Shown here: piece after piece, positions 10,195 through 20,453 of the stretch
How the letters are laid out: every line of letters begins with the position of its first letter
Position numbering within the stretch: position 1 is the first letter of the stretch
Translations under genes and position numbers: made by a program
DNA from: Clostridium sp. BJN0001
GTDB lineage: Bacteria > Bacillota > Clostridia > Clostridiales > Clostridiaceae
Reading direction: 5' to 3'
Assembly: GCF_022869825.1 (NCBI RefSeq)
Contig: NZ_CP094971.1
Coordinates: 1,303,501-1,367,500 of the forward strand
Length of the DNA: 64,000 bases
Notes under the pieces: generated by a model
Told to the model about the DNA's origin: nothing
What the model saw: the letters and a program-made list of their open reading frames with translations, nothing else
Database searches by the model: none

Positions 10195-12546
10195 ATGAAT
10201 AATTTATTTGGAAAAATAGTTGACTATCAAATAGATGGAAACGATGTAATGATACAATTTGAAGAAAGAAAAGCACAAGTTTCTGTAATTAAAGAGGATA
10301 TTATTAATTTTTTTGTACCTGTTTTTAGAGAGAAAAGGCTTTCAAAAGCAGTTTCTGATTTAAAACCTTTCCATGGAAATATCCATGTTGAAAGAAAAAA
10401 TGATTGTATAGTAATTAAAACTGCAAAATTAATTATAGAAGTTTTTGATAATTTTGTAACAGATATATATGATAAAAATCATAATATTTTATGTAAAGAT
10501 TATAGAGAAAATCTTGATCCTTTCAAAAGAAGATTTTCTAATATGGAACTTGCAGAGTCAGAAGGACATGAGTGTGCAAAAGAAAATTTATATAAAGTTT
10601 GTATTGCAAAAGAAATGGAAGATAATCAGTTCTTCTATGGTCTTGGAGAAAAAACTGGCCATTTAAATAAAAAAGGTTATCATTATGTAAATTACAATAC
10701 AGATAATCCAAATCCTCATGGAGAGACATTTGATAGATTATATAAATCAATTCCATTTATGATTTCAATTAAAGATGATACTTCATTTGGTATTTTCTTT
10801 GATAATCATTTTAAAACATATTTTGATCTTGGAAGAGATAATTCAAAATACTATTATTTCGCAGCTGATGATGGAAACATAGATTATTACTTTATATATG
10901 GTCCTGAAGTTTCATCAGTGGTTAGAGAATATACATCTTTAACAGGAAGACCTAATCTTCCACAATTATGGACATTAGGATATCAGCAGTGTAGATGGTC
11001 TTATGACAGCAAGGATAGACTCCTTGAAATAGCTGATAATTTTAGAAAACGTGGTATTCCATGTGATACATTATATCTTGATATAGATTATATGGATGGT
11101 TATAGAGTATTTACATGGGATAAAAAGAAATTTGGAGATCCAAAAGAACTTAGAGAAAAATTAACTTCAATGGGCTTTAAGCTTGTTACTATAATTGATC
11201 CAGGTGTAAAAGCAGATCCAAATTATAAGATTTATAGCGAAGGAATTAAAAATGGTTACTTTGCAAAAGACAATGAAGGAATAACATATAGAAATGAAGT
11301 ATGGCCAGGAACATCTGTTTTCCCAGATTTCTTAAATAGTAAAGTAAGAAAATGGTGGGCAGAAAATCAGAAAATAATGGTTTCATATGGAGCTGACGGA
11401 ATTTGGAATGATATGAATGAACCTGCAAGCTTTAATGGACCTTTACCTGATGATGTTGAGTTTGATTATGATGGAGTTAAAGTACTTCATAAAGAAGCAC
11501 ATAATGTTTTCGCTCATTTTATGGACAAGGCAACTTATGAAGGCTTAAAGACAGAAACTGGTCTAAGACCATTTATAGTTACAAGAGCGTGCTATGCAGG
11601 AACTCAAAAATATTCAACTGTATGGACAGGTGATAATCAAAGTACATGGGAACATTTAAGAATGTCTATACCTATGCTTATGAATCTTTCACTTTCAGGT
11701 TTTCCTATCTGCGGAACTGATGTAGGTGGATTTGGACATGACTGTACTAAAGAACTTTTATCAAGATGGACACAGGTTGGAACATTTACTCCATTATTCA
11801 GAAATCATGCTGCAATGGGAACAAGAGATCAAGAACCTTGGGCATTTGATAAAGAAACAGAAGATAATGTTAAGAAGTTTATTAAATTAAGATATAAAAT
11901 AGTTCCATATATTTATGATATGATGTGGAAAATGACAAAAACAGGTGCGCCACTTATAAGACCTCTTTTATTTAATTATCAGGAAGATAAAAATACTTAT
12001 GAAATAAATGATGAATTTATGTGTGGAGATAATATTTTAGTAGCTCCAGTTTTAACTCAAGGTACAAAAGTAAGAACTGTATATCTTCCAAAGGGTGATA
12101 ACTTTATTGATTATTACACAAAAGAAGAATTTAAAGGAGGACAGTATATTATAAAAGAAACTCCTTTAGATGTATGCCCTATTTATATAAAATCAGGAAG
12201 CATAGTACCAGTTTCAACTGATAAGAACTATGTTTTAGACTCAAAAGATGATAACTTAAGAATTGATGTATTCCTTGGAAATACTGAAACAGAAACAACA
12301 TATAATCACTTTACAGATGACTATAAGACTTTTAAATACGTTGCAGGAGAATATAGCAATTATAAAATTAAAGTTAAATCATCAGAAGATTTAGTTCATA
12401 TAAAATTCAAAATTGTTGATAATAATTTTGATGACAAAATTAAGAAAGTTAAGTTCAAATTATACAATCTTTCTAGCAGAAAGGTAATTGTAAATGGAGA
12501 AAATGTATCTGTAGAAGATAATAAGATTGTATATAGAATAAAATAG
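10195..12546 (+). CDS. Glycoside hydrolase family 31 (alpha-glucosidase-like)
   Basis: 783 aa from the ATG 8 nt after AAGGAG; a GTG at 10186 overlaps that ribosome site and is rejected. It hydrolyses terminal alpha-glycosidic bonds, probably of malto- or isomalto-oligosaccharides. The GH31 nucleophile motif is clear: DGIWNDMNEPASF (nucleophile Asp before MNEP). The acid/base region is WTGDNQSTWEHL, and PLFRNHAAMGTRDQEPWAF is typical of the family. No signal peptide, so it is intracellular. The next gene (MATE) starts about 11 nt after the stop. Exact specificity (alpha-glucosidase versus alpha-xylosidase) cannot be settled here. Confidence 0.92.
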   Translation: MNNLFGKIVDYQIDGNDVMIQFEERKAQVSVIKEDIINFFVPVFREKRLSKAVSDLKPFHGNIHVERKNDCIVIKTAKLIIEVFDNFVTDIYDKNHNILCKDYRENLDPFKRRFSNMELAESEGHECAKENLYKVCIAKEMEDNQFFYGLGEKTGHLNKKGYHYVNYNTDNPNPHGETFDRLYKSIPFMISIKDDTSFGIFFDNHFKTYFDLGRDNSKYYYFAADDGNIDYYFIYGPEVSSVVREYTSLTGRPNLPQLWTLGYQQCRWSYDSKDRLLEIADNFRKRGIPCDTLYLDIDYMDGYRVFTWDKKKFGDPKELREKLTSMGFKLVTIIDPGVKADPNYKIYSEGIKNGYFAKDNEGITYRNEVWPGTSVFPDFLNSKVRKWWAENQKIMVSYGADGIWNDMNEPASFNGPLPDDVEFDYDGVKVLHKEAHNVFAHFMDKATYEGLKTETGLRPFIVTRACYAGTQKYSTVWTGDNQSTWEHLRMSIPMLMNLSLSGFPICGTDVGGFGHDCTKELLSRWTQVGTFTPLFRNHAAMGTRDQEPWAFDKETEDNVKKFIKLRYKIVPYIYDMMWKMTKTGAPLIRPLLFNYQEDKNTYEINDEFMCGDNILVAPVLTQGTKVRTVYLPKGDNFIDYYTKEEFKGGQYIIKETPLDVCPIYIKSGSIVPVSTDKNYVLDSKDDNLRIDVFLGNTETETTYNHFTDDYKTFKYVAGEYSNYKIKVKSSEDLVHIKFKIVDNNFDDKIKKVKFKLYNLSSRKVIVNGENVSVEDNKIVYRIK

Positions 12547-12557
12547 AGGTGTTTGAC

Positions 12558-13904
12558 TTGAAATATGAAAATGGATTAATGAAAAAGCTTCTAAATATAA
12601 CATGGCCTATATTTATTGAGCAGCTACTTTTTATGCTTCTTGGGAGCATGGATATATTTATGCTTGGAAGATTTTCTGACAATGCAGTTGGTGCAGTAGG
12701 AATTGTCAATCAGATAATAGGCATGTTAACTCTTATGTTTGGAATAATTACTCTTGGAACTACAATTCTTTGTGCACAATACATAGGTGCTAAAAGAAGT
12801 AATTGTGATATGATACGTCTTGTATTTACATCTATAATGGTTAATTTAGTACTTGGAGTTATAATAAGTATACTTTTATCTGTATTTTCAGATTCATTTT
12901 TAAAATTTATGAATGTTGCACCTGAACTTTATGATTATAGTTCTTCTTATATAAAAATTGTAGGAGGATTTATATTAATTCAGGCTCTTACAATGACTTT
13001 TTCAGCAATCCTGCGTTCATTTGGATGCACAAAAATATGCATGACAACAACTTTTATTATGAATCTTATAAATGTAGTATTTAATTATATTTTGATTTTT
13101 GGAAATTTCGGTTTTCCGAAACTTGGAGTTACAGGAGCTGCAATATCAACCACTTTAAGTAAAATAGTAGGTGGAATAATCCTTGGATATATTTTGTTCA
13201 CAAAAGTACTTCCTAAATTTCATTTTAAATATTTAAAAGAGTCTTTAAAACCTGAACTTAAGAATATATTTCTTATGGGTGCACCATCTGCAGGGGAACA
13301 GATATCATATTCTACAGCTAAAATTGTAACTACAATTATTCTTACACATATAAGCATTGCAGCCGTAACAACCAACTCATATATTAATAATATTTGTATG
13401 TTTATATATGTATTTGCAACTTCTATAGGTGAAGGAACAGCAATTTTAGTAGGACGGCTTGTTGGAGACGGTAATAACGATGCTGCACACGATCTGTGTC
13501 TTTCATCATTTAAAAAAGCATTTGTAATATCAAGCATAATGGCATGTATTGTTGCATTTTTAGGGAAAAATATATTTGGCATTTTTACAACTAATGCTGA
13601 AATAATAGATATTGGAACAAAAGTATTATTTGTTAATATTTTTCTTGAGATAGGAAGAACATTTAATGTTGTAATAATAAATTCTTTAAGAGCTGCCGGA
13701 GATGTTAGATTCCCTGTGTATATTGGGATATGTTCTATGTGGACTGTAGGAGTACTTCTTGCATATTTTTTAAGCATTACATTAAATTTAGGTATGCCTG
13801 GCATGTGGATGGCACTCGCTCTTGATGAATGGACAAGAGGTATTATCATGTACAAAAGATGGACAAGAAAAAAATGGTATGGAAAAGCTCTTGTCACAAA
13901 ATAA
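12558..13904 (+). CDS. MATE-family multidrug/cation efflux transporter
   Basis: 448 aa from a TTG 6 nt after AGAGGTG (a GTG at 12549 overlaps that site). It has about 12 transmembrane helices and MATE hallmarks: an N-terminal NITWPIFIEQLLFMLLGSMD, GRFSDNAVGAVG, and a pseudo-symmetric second half with GAPSAGEQISYSTAK. It exchanges Na+ or H+ for organic cations across the membrane. It appears cotranscribed with the GH31 gene under the divergent AraC regulator, which is an unusual partner for a glucosidase. Substrate unknown. Confidence 0.9.
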   Translation: MKYENGLMKKLLNITWPIFIEQLLFMLLGSMDIFMLGRFSDNAVGAVGIVNQIIGMLTLMFGIITLGTTILCAQYIGAKRSNCDMIRLVFTSIMVNLVLGVIISILLSVFSDSFLKFMNVAPELYDYSSSYIKIVGGFILIQALTMTFSAILRSFGCTKICMTTTFIMNLINVVFNYILIFGNFGFPKLGVTGAAISTTLSKIVGGIILGYILFTKVLPKFHFKYLKESLKPELKNIFLMGAPSAGEQISYSTAKIVTTIILTHISIAAVTTNSYINNICMFIYVFATSIGEGTAILVGRLVGDGNNDAAHDLCLSSFKKAFVISSIMACIVAFLGKNIFGIFTTNAEIIDIGTKVLFVNIFLEIGRTFNVVIINSLRAAGDVRFPVYIGICSMWTVGVLLAYFLSITLNLGMPGMWMALALDEWTRGIIMYKRWTRKKWYGKALVTK

Positions 13905-13923
13905 AAATATAACTGTCACCTAT

Positions 13924-13951
13924 TTGACATTATTTATCTGTATTATATAAG
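13924..13951 (+). promoter_or_regulatory. Probable sigma-A promoter
   Basis: TTGACA (13924-13929), 16-nt spacer, TATAAG (13946-13951), about 30 nt before the start of the 84-aa protein gene. Confidence 0.55.
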
Positions 13952-13980
13952 TATAGAAGATTTATTAAGAGGTGACAGAT

Positions 13981-14235
13981 ATGAATCTAAGTAATAAAAT
14001 TAAAATTATGGTAAAACAAGGATTTAAAAAATACGTTTCAAGGATGACAAATACTATTACATTTGAATATAAAGGCAATGTATGGACATTAGACCAGGTC
14101 AAAGATATTTCAATTGCAATAATTTTAAGATATAAAAAATGGTACGATGGATATATTACAAACTTAGAACTTCAAAGAGCTATTGTATTTGATAGAAAAT
14201 ATAGAAAAATTCATGAAAACCTTGCTTTAGGATAA
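13981..14235 (+). CDS. Small basic hypothetical protein, 84 aa
   Basis: Start chosen at the ATG after AAGAGGTGACAGAT; an in-frame GTG at 13972 overlaps that ribosome site. The protein is basic and mostly helical, with no signal peptide or membrane segment (MNLSNKIKIMVKQGFKKY, then VWTLDQVKDISIAIILRYKK). It is a single-gene unit with its own promoter and a strong terminator. I do not recognise a family; DNA or RNA binding would suit its charge but is only a guess. Confidence 0.7.
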   Translation: MNLSNKIKIMVKQGFKKYVSRMTNTITFEYKGNVWTLDQVKDISIAIILRYKKWYDGYITNLELQRAIVFDRKYRKIHENLALG

Positions 14236-14239
14236 AATT

Positions 14240-14281
14240 AAAAGCTGACAGAAATAATAAAATATTTCTGTCAGCTTTTTA
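14240..14281 (+). terminator. Rho-independent terminator
   Basis: AAAAGCTGACAGAAATA pairs with TATTTCTGTCAGCTTTT (17 bp, 6-nt loop) and is followed by T residues, directly after the 84-aa gene. The following 130 nt up to the next gene are AT-rich with nothing else I can name. Confidence 0.9.
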
Positions 14282-14411
14282 AATTAAAAAAATTATATTA
14301 ATATAAAATAGCAATAATATCACTACTTGTGCAAATAAAAACATATAAATTAGTAGTTTTATTTTAAATATAATAATATAATTATAGTATAAAAGTAATG
14401 GGGATGAGAAT

Positions 14412-15263
14412 ATGAAATTATTAAATAAAGGTGATAAAGTTGCACTTACAGCATGTTCTAACACACTTATGCCATATAGAAAAAATGAAATAGATAGGCT
14501 TTTAAAAATACTAACAAACATTAATTTAAAACCGATTTTAAGTCAATATATATTTTCTGATAATATATTTTCTGTTAAACCTAAAGATAAAGCAGATGAA
14601 CTTATAAAATTTTATGAAGATAGAAGTATAAAGGCTATATTTGATGTCTCTGGAGGAGATTTATCAAATCTTGTATTAGATTATTTAAATTTTAATATAA
14701 TAAAAGAAAAAACTAAACCATTCTTTGGATATAGTGATTTATCTGTACTTTTAAATGCATTCTATCACAAAACGAATAATTTAAGCTTTTTATATCAGAT
14801 AAGAAATCTTGCAAACGATAAATCTGAAAGACAGATCAAAAGATTTTCTGAAACATTTATTGATGGTACGAATCAAAGTCTTACTAATTTTAAATATAGA
14901 TGGTTAAATCATCATGCGATGTCTGGAATAGTAATTGGAGGAAATATACGTTGCTTTTTAAAACTTGCAGGTACAAATTTTATGCCTTCATTTGATGATA
15001 GAATTTTATTTTTAGAAAGCTATGGTGGAGATAAATTGAAAATAGCTTCTTTTTTTGCGCAATTAAAAAATAGCGGCATTTTAAAAAAAGTAAGTGGAAT
15101 ACTTTTAGGAACATTTACAGAACTCGAAAAAACAGATAATATAGAAGATGTACTTTCATATGTTTTTGGAAAGTTAACTATACCAGTTGCAAAAACAAAT
15201 GAAATAGGTCATGCAACTGACTCAAAATGTCTTATTTTAGGTGAAAAATTAAATTTAAATTAA
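14412..15263 (+). CDS. LD-carboxypeptidase (peptidase family S66, LdcA/MccF-like)
   Basis: 283 aa. S66 serine peptidases remove the terminal D-residue from L,D-linked muropeptides or degrade microcin-like compounds. Nucleophile Ser is in FFGYSDLSVLLNAF; the Glu region is ILFLESYGGDKL; the His is in EIGHATDSKCLILG. The N-terminal KGDKVALTACSN matches the family start. About 280 aa is slightly short but complete. No signal peptide, so a cytoplasmic wall-recycling role is likely. RBS GGGGATGAG. The FGE-like gene begins 30 nt downstream, suggesting one operon. Confidence 0.88.
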   Translation: MKLLNKGDKVALTACSNTLMPYRKNEIDRLLKILTNINLKPILSQYIFSDNIFSVKPKDKADELIKFYEDRSIKAIFDVSGGDLSNLVLDYLNFNIIKEKTKPFFGYSDLSVLLNAFYHKTNNLSFLYQIRNLANDKSERQIKRFSETFIDGTNQSLTNFKYRWLNHHAMSGIVIGGNIRCFLKLAGTNFMPSFDDRILFLESYGGDKLKIASFFAQLKNSGILKKVSGILLGTFTELEKTDNIEDVLSYVFGKLTIPVAKTNEIGHATDSKCLILGEKLNLN

Positions 15264-15293
15264 ATACTACATGTAAACAAGGAGATATATATT

Positions 15294-16166
15294 ATGGATA
15301 AAATATTATATGAAGAAAATTTTAACAATCTTTCTAGAGATGAGAAACAGAAATTAATGATTTCTATAGAAAATAAATATGAAAATTTAAAATTCAAATC
15401 ATTCGAAGAATACGAAACTGAAGAAGGAAATTTTTCATCAGCTGTTTTTATATTAGATAATTCAGAGTTTGTTTTTATTCCAGGAAAAGAAACTCATATA
15501 GGTTTTTCGGATAAAAATAGCATTATGAAAAATAAAATTTATCCATATATAGATGAATATCTAAAGGATGAGACTGCACAAATCCCTTGCTTACTTAATA
15601 GTACAGATGAATTTTTTAATAGGTACTTAACAAAAAGAAGAAAATTTAAAATGGAACCTACTCTTGTTGAAAGAGATAAAATTGAAGTAAAATGTATAAA
15701 CAATCCGGAAGAAAAAAATCAAAATGATTCTAAATTATATTATGATGGTGTTTTTTCAATACTTGATATCAAAAGATATATAAAAGAAAGTGGATTTTCA
15801 ATAATTACTGGCGATGAATGGGAATATTTAAGTGGTGGAGAAAATCCTGATATATTTATTCCTTCTATTTATCAAGAAATTGAAAAATATGCCACTAAAA
15901 ATATGTCTTATTTTGATGATGAACCCTATTTAAATAAATTTGGACTTTTTATAAATTATAATAATATGGAGGCAGAACTCGTTGATTCTCCTTATTTATG
16001 TAAGGGAAGTGATTTTGGAGATATCATTTCATTGTATAATATTTATGCAGACAGTATGCCGTATTCAAGCCATTATATACCAATGCAAAGAGTTAATGAA
16101 GAAGACATAATGGCTGATGGATTTGATATTTATGTGAGAAGAGTTTTAAGATTAAATAACTTATAA
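15294..16166 (+). CDS. Divergent formylglycine-generating-enzyme (SUMF1) fold protein
   Basis: 290 aa with no signal peptide. Segments match the FGE-sulfatase/SUMF1 order: SEFVFIPGKETHIGF (family FxxIPGGxFxMG), SIITGDEWEYLSGG (family LPTEAEWEYAARGG), KFGLFINYNNMEAEL (family GLYDMxGNVWEW), PYLCKGSDFGD (family VLRGGSF) and a terminal VRRVLRLNN (family GFRLAR). The resemblance is by motif order and is weak in identity. The catalytic cysteine pair of true FGE is not recognisable, so it is probably a non-catalytic binding member or has another activity. It lies 30 nt after LD-carboxypeptidase with a good AAGGAGATA site. No sulfatase is nearby. Confidence 0.55.
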   Translation: MDKILYEENFNNLSRDEKQKLMISIENKYENLKFKSFEEYETEEGNFSSAVFILDNSEFVFIPGKETHIGFSDKNSIMKNKIYPYIDEYLKDETAQIPCLLNSTDEFFNRYLTKRRKFKMEPTLVERDKIEVKCINNPEEKNQNDSKLYYDGVFSILDIKRYIKESGFSIITGDEWEYLSGGENPDIFIPSIYQEIEKYATKNMSYFDDEPYLNKFGLFINYNNMEAELVDSPYLCKGSDFGDIISLYNIYADSMPYSSHYIPMQRVNEEDIMADGFDIYVRRVLRLNNL

Positions 16167-16168
16167 AT

Positions 16169-16197
16169 TTGACAATCGTAAAAATTTAGATTATTAT
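16169..16197 (+). promoter_or_regulatory. Promoter of the valS T-box leader
   Basis: TTGACA (16169-16174), 17-nt spacer, TATTAT (16192-16197), starting 3 nt after the preceding stop codon and leading into the T-box. Confidence 0.75.
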
Positions 16198-16204
16198 AAA
16201 TTTA

Positions 16205-16446
16205 TAATTTTATAAATAGAAAACAGTGATAAAGAGGAGTAAATTTTACATTCATTATTAGAGAGAGGGAAAAAGCTGAAAAACCCTTATGATATGTAAT
16301 TTTGAAGGTAGCTTTTGAGTTTCTTTGGTGAAAAGTGTAGTAGCTAAAGACGGTTTTAAATCGTTAATTTTTAAGAGCCTGATTTTTCAGGAATAAAGGT
16401 GGTACCGCGGTCTTCGTCCTTTCATAGGATGAAGGCTTTTTTTATA
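16205..16446 (+). promoter_or_regulatory. T-box riboswitch, valine specific (controls valS)
   Basis: The leader contains the T-box core AGGTGGTACCGCG at 16397-16409, whose TGGT-type bulge reads the uncharged tRNA acceptor end. A terminator follows (TTCGTCCT/AGGATGAA stem, T8 run, 16411-16446). Stem I is marked by GAGAGAGGGAAA at the 5' side and TTTGGTGAAA near 16330. Aligned with the ilvB T-box of this window, the specifier falls on GTA at 16308-16310 (GAAG-GTA-GC), a valine codon that matches the downstream gene. The specifier position is inferred by alignment, not by a folded model. Confidence 0.93.
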
Positions 16447-16478
16447 TTTTATAAAAATTTTTATATGGAGGAATTTAT

Positions 16479-19121
16479 ATGTCAGAAATAAAGAATATTG
16501 CAACAACATATGATCCTAAAGAATTTGAAGATAGGATCTATAAAAAATGGGAGGATAAGAAGTATTTTACACCAGAAGTCGATAAAAGAAAAAAACCTTA
16601 TACAATTGTAATGCCTCCTCCTAATATTACAGGAAAACTTCACTTAGGTCACGCACTTGATAATACAATGCAGGATATGCTTATAAGATTTAAGAGAATG
16701 CAGGGATATTGTGCATTATGGATTCCAGGTGAAGATCATGCATCAATCGCAACAGAAGTTAAAGTTGCTAACGAACTCTCTAAAAAAGGAATAGATAAAA
16801 AAGAAATCGGAAGAGATGCTTTTCTTGAAAAAGTTTGGGATTGGACTCATGAATATAGAGAAAGAATAAGAACTCAGCTTAAAAAAGTAGGAGTTTCTGC
16901 AGACTTTACAAGAGAAGCTTTTACAATGGATGAGAATCTTGATAGAGCTGTAAAGCACGTTTTTGTAAAATTATATAATGAAGGTCTTATATATCAAGGA
17001 AACAGAATTGTTAATTGGTGTCCTAAGTGCCAAACTGCTTTATCTGATGCAGAAATAGAATATGAAGAACAAGATGGATTTTTCTGGCATATTAAATATC
17101 CATTTGTTGATGGTTCAGGATTTTTAGAAATCGCAACAACAAGACCTGAAACATTACTTGGAGATACTGCAGTTGCAGTAAACCCTAATGATGAAAGATA
17201 TAAAAATATAGTAGGAAAAGATTTAATTCTTCCTCTAACAGATAGAAAGATTCCTGTAGTTGCAGATGATTACGTAGATATGGAATTTGGAACAGGAGCA
17301 GTTAAAATCACACCAGCGCATGACCCTAATGATTATCAAGTAGGAAAGAGACATAATCTTGAAGAAATAAAGATTTTAGATGAAAAAGGTATAATAAATG
17401 AAAATGGCGGAAAATATAAAGGAATGGACCGTTATGAAGCAAGAAAAGCTATGGTTAAAGATCTTGAAGATCAAGGATTTTTAGTTAAAGTTGTACCACA
17501 TTCTCATAATGTAGGAACACATGATAGATGTCACACAACAGTTGAACCAATGATTTCAAAGCAGTGGTACGTAAAGATGAACTCATTAGCAAAACCTGCT
17601 ATTGAAGCTGTAAGAAGTGGAAAAACAAAATTTATTCCTGAAAGATTTGATAAAACATATTATAACTGGATGGAAAACATTCAAGACTGGTGTATTTCAA
17701 GACAGTTATGGTGGGGACACAGAATACCAGTTTATTATTGTAAAGACTGTAATAATATTATGGTTCTTGAAAATGCTCCACATAAATGTAGTAAATGCGG
17801 AAGTACACATATAGAGCAAGATAAAGATGTACTTGATACATGGTTTTCTTCAGCTTTATGGCCATTTTCTACTCTAGGCTGGCCTGAAAAGAATGATGAG
17901 CTTGAATATTTTTATCCTACAAATGTATTAGTTACTGGATATGATATCATTTTCTTCTGGGTTGCAAGAATGATATTCTCAGGAATACACAACATGGATG
18001 AAACACCATTTAACACTGTTTTAATACATGGTATTATAAGAGATTCTGAAGGAAGAAAGATGAGTAAATCTTTAGGTAATGGTGTTGATCCACTTGATGT
18101 TATTAAAGACTATGGTGCAGATGCACTTAGATATATGCTTATTGCAGGAAATGCTCCTGGAAATGATATAAGATATTATCCTGAAAAAGTTGAGGCAGCA
18201 AGAAACTTTGCAAATAAGATGTGGAATGCATCAAGATTTGTTATGATGAATCTTGATAGAGATTTAATTAATAAATATAAAGATGATACAGATTATGATT
18301 TAGCTGCAAAATGGATATTATCAAGAGCAAATGATTTAATTAAAGAAGTTACAGACAATCTTGAAAAATATGAACTTGGTATAGCTATGCAAAAAGTTCA
18401 TGATTTTATGTGGACTGAATTCTGTGATCTTTATATTGAAATTGCAAAACCAGCTCTTTATGGTGATGATGAAAAAGCAAAGGGAATAGTATCAAATGTA
18501 TTATATAAAGTACTTGTTACTGGTCTTAAATTATTACATCCTGTTATGCCATTTATCACAGAAGAAATATATACTCATTTAACAGAGGAAGATACTATAA
18601 CAACTGCAAAGTGGCCAATATATGATAAATCATTAAATAATAAAAATGCTGAAAAAGATATGGATTATATAGTTGAAACTATAAAAGCATTAAGAAATAT
18701 AAGAGCAGAGATGAATGTTGTTCCATCTAGAAAAGCAAAAGTTATCTGCTATGTTAGTGATGAAGCAAAAGAAGCATTTAAATTAGGTGCTCATTACTTA
18801 GAAAAACTTGCATCAGCTTCTGAAGTTGAACTTATAGATAATAAGGACAGTGTACCTAAAAATGCAGTTTCACTAGTAGTTACAGCTGGAGAAATATATA
18901 TGCCGTTATTTGATTTAGTTGATAAAGATAAAGAAACTGAAAGATTAAATAAAGAATTAGACAGATTAAATAAAGAAATTGAAAGAATTGATAAGAAACT
19001 ATCTAATAAAGGTTTTGTATCTAAAGCGCCCAAAAATGTCGTTGATGGAGAAAAGGATAAAAAAGCAAATTATGAAAAGATGTTTAAAGCTGTTAAAATA
19101 AGGATTGAATCTTTAAATTAG
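16479..19121 (+). CDS. valS: Valyl-tRNA synthetase
   Basis: 880-aa class I synthetase that charges tRNA-Val. The HIGH motif is HLGHALD (near residue 50) after [13 protein letters not shown] is near residue 527 ([14 protein letters not shown]). The editing (CP1) domain carries [18 protein letters not shown] zinc-like [17 protein letters not shown] segment lies near 427, and the C-terminal coiled coil ([20 protein letters not shown]) is the valine-specific tRNA arm. Length is typical. It is regulated by the T-box directly upstream; the ribosome site GGAGG lies about 60 nt after the antiterminator, downstream of the terminator. Confidence 0.98.
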   Translation: MSEIKNIATTYDPKEFEDRIYKKWEDKKYFTPEVDKRKKPYTIVMPPPNITGKLHLGHALDNTMQDMLIRFKRMQGYCALWIPGEDHASIATEVKVANELSKKGIDKKEIGRDAFLEKVWDWTHEYRERIRTQLKKVGVSADFTREAFTMDENLDRAVKHVFVKLYNEGLIYQGNRIVNWCPKCQTALSDAEIEYEEQDGFFWHIKYPFVDGSGFLEIATTRPETLLGDTAVAVNPNDERYKNIVGKDLILPLTDRKIPVVADDYVDMEFGTGAVKITPAHDPNDYQVGKRHNLEEIKILDEKGIINENGGKYKGMDRYEARKAMVKDLEDQGFLVKVVPHSHNVGTHDRCHTTVEPMISKQWYVKMNSLAKPAIEAVRSGKTKFIPERFDKTYYNWMENIQDWCISRQLWWGHRIPVYYCKDCNNIMVLENAPHKCSKCGSTHIEQDKDVLDTWFSSALWPFSTLGWPEKNDELEYFYPTNVLVTGYDIIFFWVARMIFSGIHNMDETPFNTVLIHGIIRDSEGRKMSKSLGNGVDPLDVIKDYGADALRYMLIAGNAPGNDIRYYPEKVEAARNFANKMWNASRFVMMNLDRDLINKYKDDTDYDLAAKWILSRANDLIKEVTDNLEKYELGIAMQKVHDFMWTEFCDLYIEIAKPALYGDDEKAKGIVSNVLYKVLVTGLKLLHPVMPFITEEIYTHLTEEDTITTAKWPIYDKSLNNKNAEKDMDYIVETIKALRNIRAEMNVVPSRKAKVICYVSDEAKEAFKLGAHYLEKLASASEVELIDNKDSVPKNAVSLVVTAGEIYMPLFDLVDKDKETERLNKELDRLNKEIERIDKKLSNKGFVSKAPKNVVDGEKDKKANYEKMFKAVKIRIESLN

Positions 19122-19224
19122 ATGTTTTCACAAATTTACAAAAAGCTATTTATATATTTTTGTTTTTAATATATAATATATATTGTTTTTAAAATATATT
19201 TATTCATACGAAGGGGAGAAATCG

Positions 19225-20316
19225 ATGGCTGAATTAAATCATGAACTTGGAATAATAGCATTGGAAAGCTGCAGACAGCTTGGAAATGATATAGATAAGT
19301 TTATACAGACTAAGAGAAATAAAGATGAATCTTTTCTTATTCCTGTTAATGAAATAAGATTTGCAAATGGTGAAGGAAAAATTAAAATTTCTGAATCTAT
19401 AAGAGGCAAAGACATTTATATATTATGTGATGTAGGTAACTATAATTGTACATATAACATGTTTGGCTTTGAAAATCATATGGGACCTGATGAACATTTT
19501 CAGGATATAAAAAGAACTGTTTCTGCAATAAGGGGAAAGGCTGCAAGTATTACTGTAATTATGCCTTTACTTTATGAATCAAGACAGCATAGAAGAAAAG
19601 GAAGAGAATCTCTTGACTGTGCTTTAGCACTCCAAGACCTTCAAAGACTTGGCGTTGATGAAATATTTACATTTGACGCTCATGATCCTAATGTACAAAA
19701 TGCAATACCATTATTGTCTTTTGAAAACCTATATCCTACATATGATATAGTAAAGTCACTTATATCAAATGAAAAAACATTAGAACTTGACAAAGAAAAA
19801 TTATTAGTTATAAGTCCAGATACAGGTGCTATGGATAGAGCTATTTATTATGCAAGTGTTCTTGGAGTTGATGTTGGTTTATTCTATAAGAGAAGAGACC
19901 GTTCAACAGTTATAAATGGAAAGAATCCTATAGTTCAACATGAATATGTTGGTAGAGATGTAGAAGGAAAAGATGTTTTAATCGTTGATGATATGATAGC
20001 ATCAGGAGAATCAGCTCTTGATGTCGCAAAAGAACTTAAAAAGAGAAAAGCAAAAAATGTATATATAGCAGCAACATTTGGTTTCTTTACTGAAGGAATA
20101 GAAAAATTCAATCAAAATTATAGAGATGGAATAATAAAGAGAATCTACTGTACAGATTTAACTTATATTCCAGAAGAACTAAAAACAACTGAATGGTTTA
20201 AAGCTGTTGATATGTCAGAATTTGTAGCAAGAATAATCAATAGATTAAATCACGGTAAATCTATAGCAAAATATTTAGATGCAACAAGAATTATTCATAC
20301 ATTATTACATAAATAA
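19225..20316 (+). CDS. Ribose-phosphate pyrophosphokinase (PRPP synthetase), long form
   Basis: 363 aa from the ATG after AAGGGGAGAAATCG; an upstream in-frame ATG at 19183 would enclose that ribosome site. It makes 5-phosphoribosyl-1-diphosphate from ribose-5-phosphate and ATP for nucleotide, His and Trp synthesis. The PRPP-binding loop is VLIVDDMIASGESALDVA; upstream are the ATP/R5P elements SRQHRRKGRESLDCALALQD and FTFDAHDP. It is longer than the ~315-aa Prs and diverges in several places, matching a second, long subfamily seen in Firmicutes. A terminator follows. Confidence 0.85.
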   Translation: MAELNHELGIIALESCRQLGNDIDKFIQTKRNKDESFLIPVNEIRFANGEGKIKISESIRGKDIYILCDVGNYNCTYNMFGFENHMGPDEHFQDIKRTVSAIRGKAASITVIMPLLYESRQHRRKGRESLDCALALQDLQRLGVDEIFTFDAHDPNVQNAIPLLSFENLYPTYDIVKSLISNEKTLELDKEKLLVISPDTGAMDRAIYYASVLGVDVGLFYKRRDRSTVINGKNPIVQHEYVGRDVEGKDVLIVDDMIASGESALDVAKELKKRKAKNVYIAATFGFFTEGIEKFNQNYRDGIIKRIYCTDLTYIPEELKTTEWFKAVDMSEFVARIINRLNHGKSIAKYLDATRIIHTLLHK

Positions 20317-20340
20317 TATTTATTTATTAAACTTAAATTT

Positions 20341-20379
20341 ATGCTGTTTCAAAATAATTTTTTGAAACAGCATTTTTTA
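20341..20379 (+). terminator. Rho-independent terminator
   Basis: ATGCTGTTTCAAAA pairs with TTTTGAAACAGCAT, followed by T6, downstream of the PRPP synthetase gene. Confidence 0.9.
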
Positions 20380-20453
20380 TAAATATGTTATAAAGTGTTA
20401 AATGTGTCCATATATTAGAATATTAGATTAGATTCAAAAGTATGGAGGCATAT

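Noticed and set aside
13220..13897. 225-aa open frame on the minus strand
   Set aside because: It mirrors the MATE gene codons, has no ribosome site and no family motifs; a frame shadow.
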